Shown here: positions 6,116-7,008 of the stretch, piece after piece | Position numbering within the stretch: position 1 is the first letter of the stretch | Layout: each line of letters opens with the position of its first letter | Source of the DNA: JAIBBG01 sp043748015 | GTDB taxonomy: Bacteria > Bacteroidota > Bacteroidia > Flavobacteriales_D > Sanyastnellaceae | Length of the DNA stretch: 7,008 nucleotides | Direction of reading: 5' to 3' | NCBI GenBank assembly: GCA_043748015.1 | Contig: JAYTOA010000007.1 | Span: 1-7,008 of the forward strand | The notes under the pieces: model-generated | The model's database searches: none | What the model was told of the DNA's origin: nothing | The model's input: the letters and a program-made list of their open reading frames with translations, nothing else | Made by a program: the position numbers and the translations under genes

Positions 6116-7008
6116 ATGACGATTCAAAAGTATGAAGATTGGATGCGTCCTCAAGTGGTGTCCTTATTCAATCTCGAATATGGAACCCCGATGGAGGAAT
6201 TCGATTTGCTGTTCGGGTCGTTCTATGAGCATCCGTTTCAAAAGGAAAATGGAATTCGTATTGTGGCTGTCGATGGCGAAAAGGTTGCCGGTTTTCAGTC
6301 TTTCTTTTATTGGCCTGTAGTGCATGATGGGAAAATACTAAGGGCGTATCAAAGTGGTAATTCATTGGTGCATCCCGAGTTTCGTGGACAAAGACTTTTT
6401 GCCAGAATGCTCAATTTTATACATGAGCCCGAAAGTGGTTTCGATTGTGAACTATTGATTGGTTTTCCCGTCGAAGCTTCCTACAATTCATTCATCAGAA
6501 ATAAGTGGTTGAATCCGTTCAATCTTCAGTGGTTTGTGAAACCTCTGAATCCACTTTATTCGCTTGTTTCCAACCCTGAAAAACAATTGAAGGCAGTATT
6601 GAACCAACGGCCTCCAATGGATTATACAGCAGACATTGGAATTACTCATGTGGTACAATCTGCTGGATTTGATCAATACCGATTCAATTATGAGAAGGGA
6701 GATTTCTACAGATACCATTGGGAGGAAAATGGAATGAAAGCGTTTTTCGAAATGAAAGCGCAACGGAGGAAGAAGGTGATCAAAGAATTGGTGATTGGAA
6801 AATTCCTTACCACAAATCAAGACAAGGACTTTATCCATGGTGCTTTTACCGCATTGATAAAAGAGGTTAAAAGATCATCAAGTTTTACAATAATCTCATG
6901 CGCTATCAACCCAAATGTTTTGCCTTTGATGAATGCAATGAATAACATAGGCTTCAAGAAAATTGATCGAAGTATTTACTTCATCGCAAAAGGGCCAATG
7001 GCAGAGAA
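6116..7008 (+). CDS. GNAT-like N-acetyltransferase, 3' end cut by window edge
   Basis: An open frame of 297 codons runs to the last base with no stop, so the protein is incomplete at its C-terminus. The N-terminal half resembles GNAT enzymes, which transfer an acyl group from acyl-CoA to an amine: GIRIVAVDGEKVAGFQSFFYWPVV (46-69) gives the beta2-beta3 hairpin, YQSGNSLVHPEFRGQRLFARML (78-99) the beta4 strand and CoA-binding loop, and ELLIGFPVEASYNSFIRNKW (112-131) the beta5 and following helix region. The loop reads RGQRLF instead of the usual RGxGxG/A, with arginine for the first invariant glycine. The C-terminal part (FTIISCAINPNVLPLMNAMNNIGFKKID, 257-284) looks like the end of a second GNAT-like fold. 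ATG 6116 is the first start after an in-frame stop at 6074-6076; there is no Shine-Dalgarno. Its divergent position beside glycosyltransferases suggests acylation of an amino-sugar, but this is inferred. Confidence 0.75.
   Translation, partial: MTIQKYEDWMRPQVVSLFNLEYGTPMEEFDLLFGSFYEHPFQKENGIRIVAVDGEKVAGFQSFFYWPVVHDGKILRAYQSGNSLVHPEFRGQRLFARMLNFIHEPESGFDCELLIGFPVEASYNSFIRNKWLNPFNLQWFVKPLNPLYSLVSNPEKQLKAVLNQRPPMDYTADIGITHVVQSAGFDQYRFNYEKGDFYRYHWEENGMKAFFEMKAQRRKKVIKELVIGKFLTTNQDKDFIHGAFTALIKEVKRSSSFTIISCAINPNVLPLMNAMNNIGFKKIDRSIYFIAKGPMAE
6125..6154 (-). promoter_or_regulatory. Bacteroidota-type promoter for the glycan operon
   Basis: Read on the minus strand, a -33 TTG (6154-6152) is followed after exactly 19 nt by TACTTTTG (6132-6125), a perfect match to the Bacteroidota -7 consensus TAnnTTTG. 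Transcription would start near 6118, giving a leader of about 30 nt before the ATG at 6089. The element lies entirely within the first 13 codons of the divergent acetyltransferase. In a by-eye scan of the minus strand I found no other exact -7 match from here to the left end, which supports this as the single operon promoter. Confidence 0.55.

Noticed and set aside
6488..6838. A 116-codon minus-strand open frame opposite the acetyltransferase gene.
   Set aside because: The plus-strand frame is open throughout and shows recognisable GNAT motifs. The antisense translation matches no family I recognise.
1..7008. Mobile elements, CRISPR arrays, tRNA or rRNA genes, defence systems.
   Set aside because: No transposase or recombinase motifs, no repeated spacer structure and no cloverleaf sequence were seen. 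Nearly all of the window is accounted for by six intact or edge-cut genes.

Overview
The window looks like chromosomal DNA from a member of the Bacteroidota. The evidence is moderate AT-richness (about 40% GC by eye), mostly absent Shine-Dalgarno sequences, a TTG-N19-TAnnTTTG promoter of the Bacteroidota housekeeping type, and surface-polysaccharide genes of the kind common in that phylum. The assignment is an inference; no rRNA or other phylogenetic marker is present.

Layout, right to left on the minus strand: a tightly packed four-gene operon of a family 4 glycosyltransferase (6089-5049), an extended SDR sugar-nucleotide epimerase/decarboxylase (5047-4115), a glutamine-dependent asparagine synthetase-type amidotransferase (4115-2250) and a second family 4 glycosyltransferase (2263-1118). 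Successive genes are separated by 1 nt, overlap by 1 nt (TGATG), and overlap by 14 nt, so they are very probably co-transcribed and translationally coupled. After a 134-nt gap comes rimK (983-105), an ATP-grasp glutamate ligase on the same strand that may have its own promoter. Past rimK the window ends with an A/T-rich perfect inverted repeat (10-38).

On the plus strand, a GNAT-like acetyltransferase begins at 6116, only 26 nt from the start of the divergent operon, and runs off the right edge without a stop. The best promoter for the minus-strand operon lies inside the first codons of this gene.

Together the four operon genes and the acetyltransferase look like part of a cell-surface glycan locus. 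The SDR would make or modify a nucleotide sugar, the two glycosyltransferases would add sugars to a carrier-linked acceptor, the AsnB-type enzyme could amidate a carboxylated sugar (or simply make asparagine), and the GNAT protein could acylate an amino-sugar. Export and polymerisation genes are not visible and would lie outside. rimK appears to be a separate housekeeping-type gene. I see no mobile element, CRISPR array, tRNA or rRNA, and no clearly novel system. The most interesting points are the promoter buried in the divergent gene, the altered acetyl-CoA loop of the GNAT protein, and the amidotransferase embedded among sugar genes.
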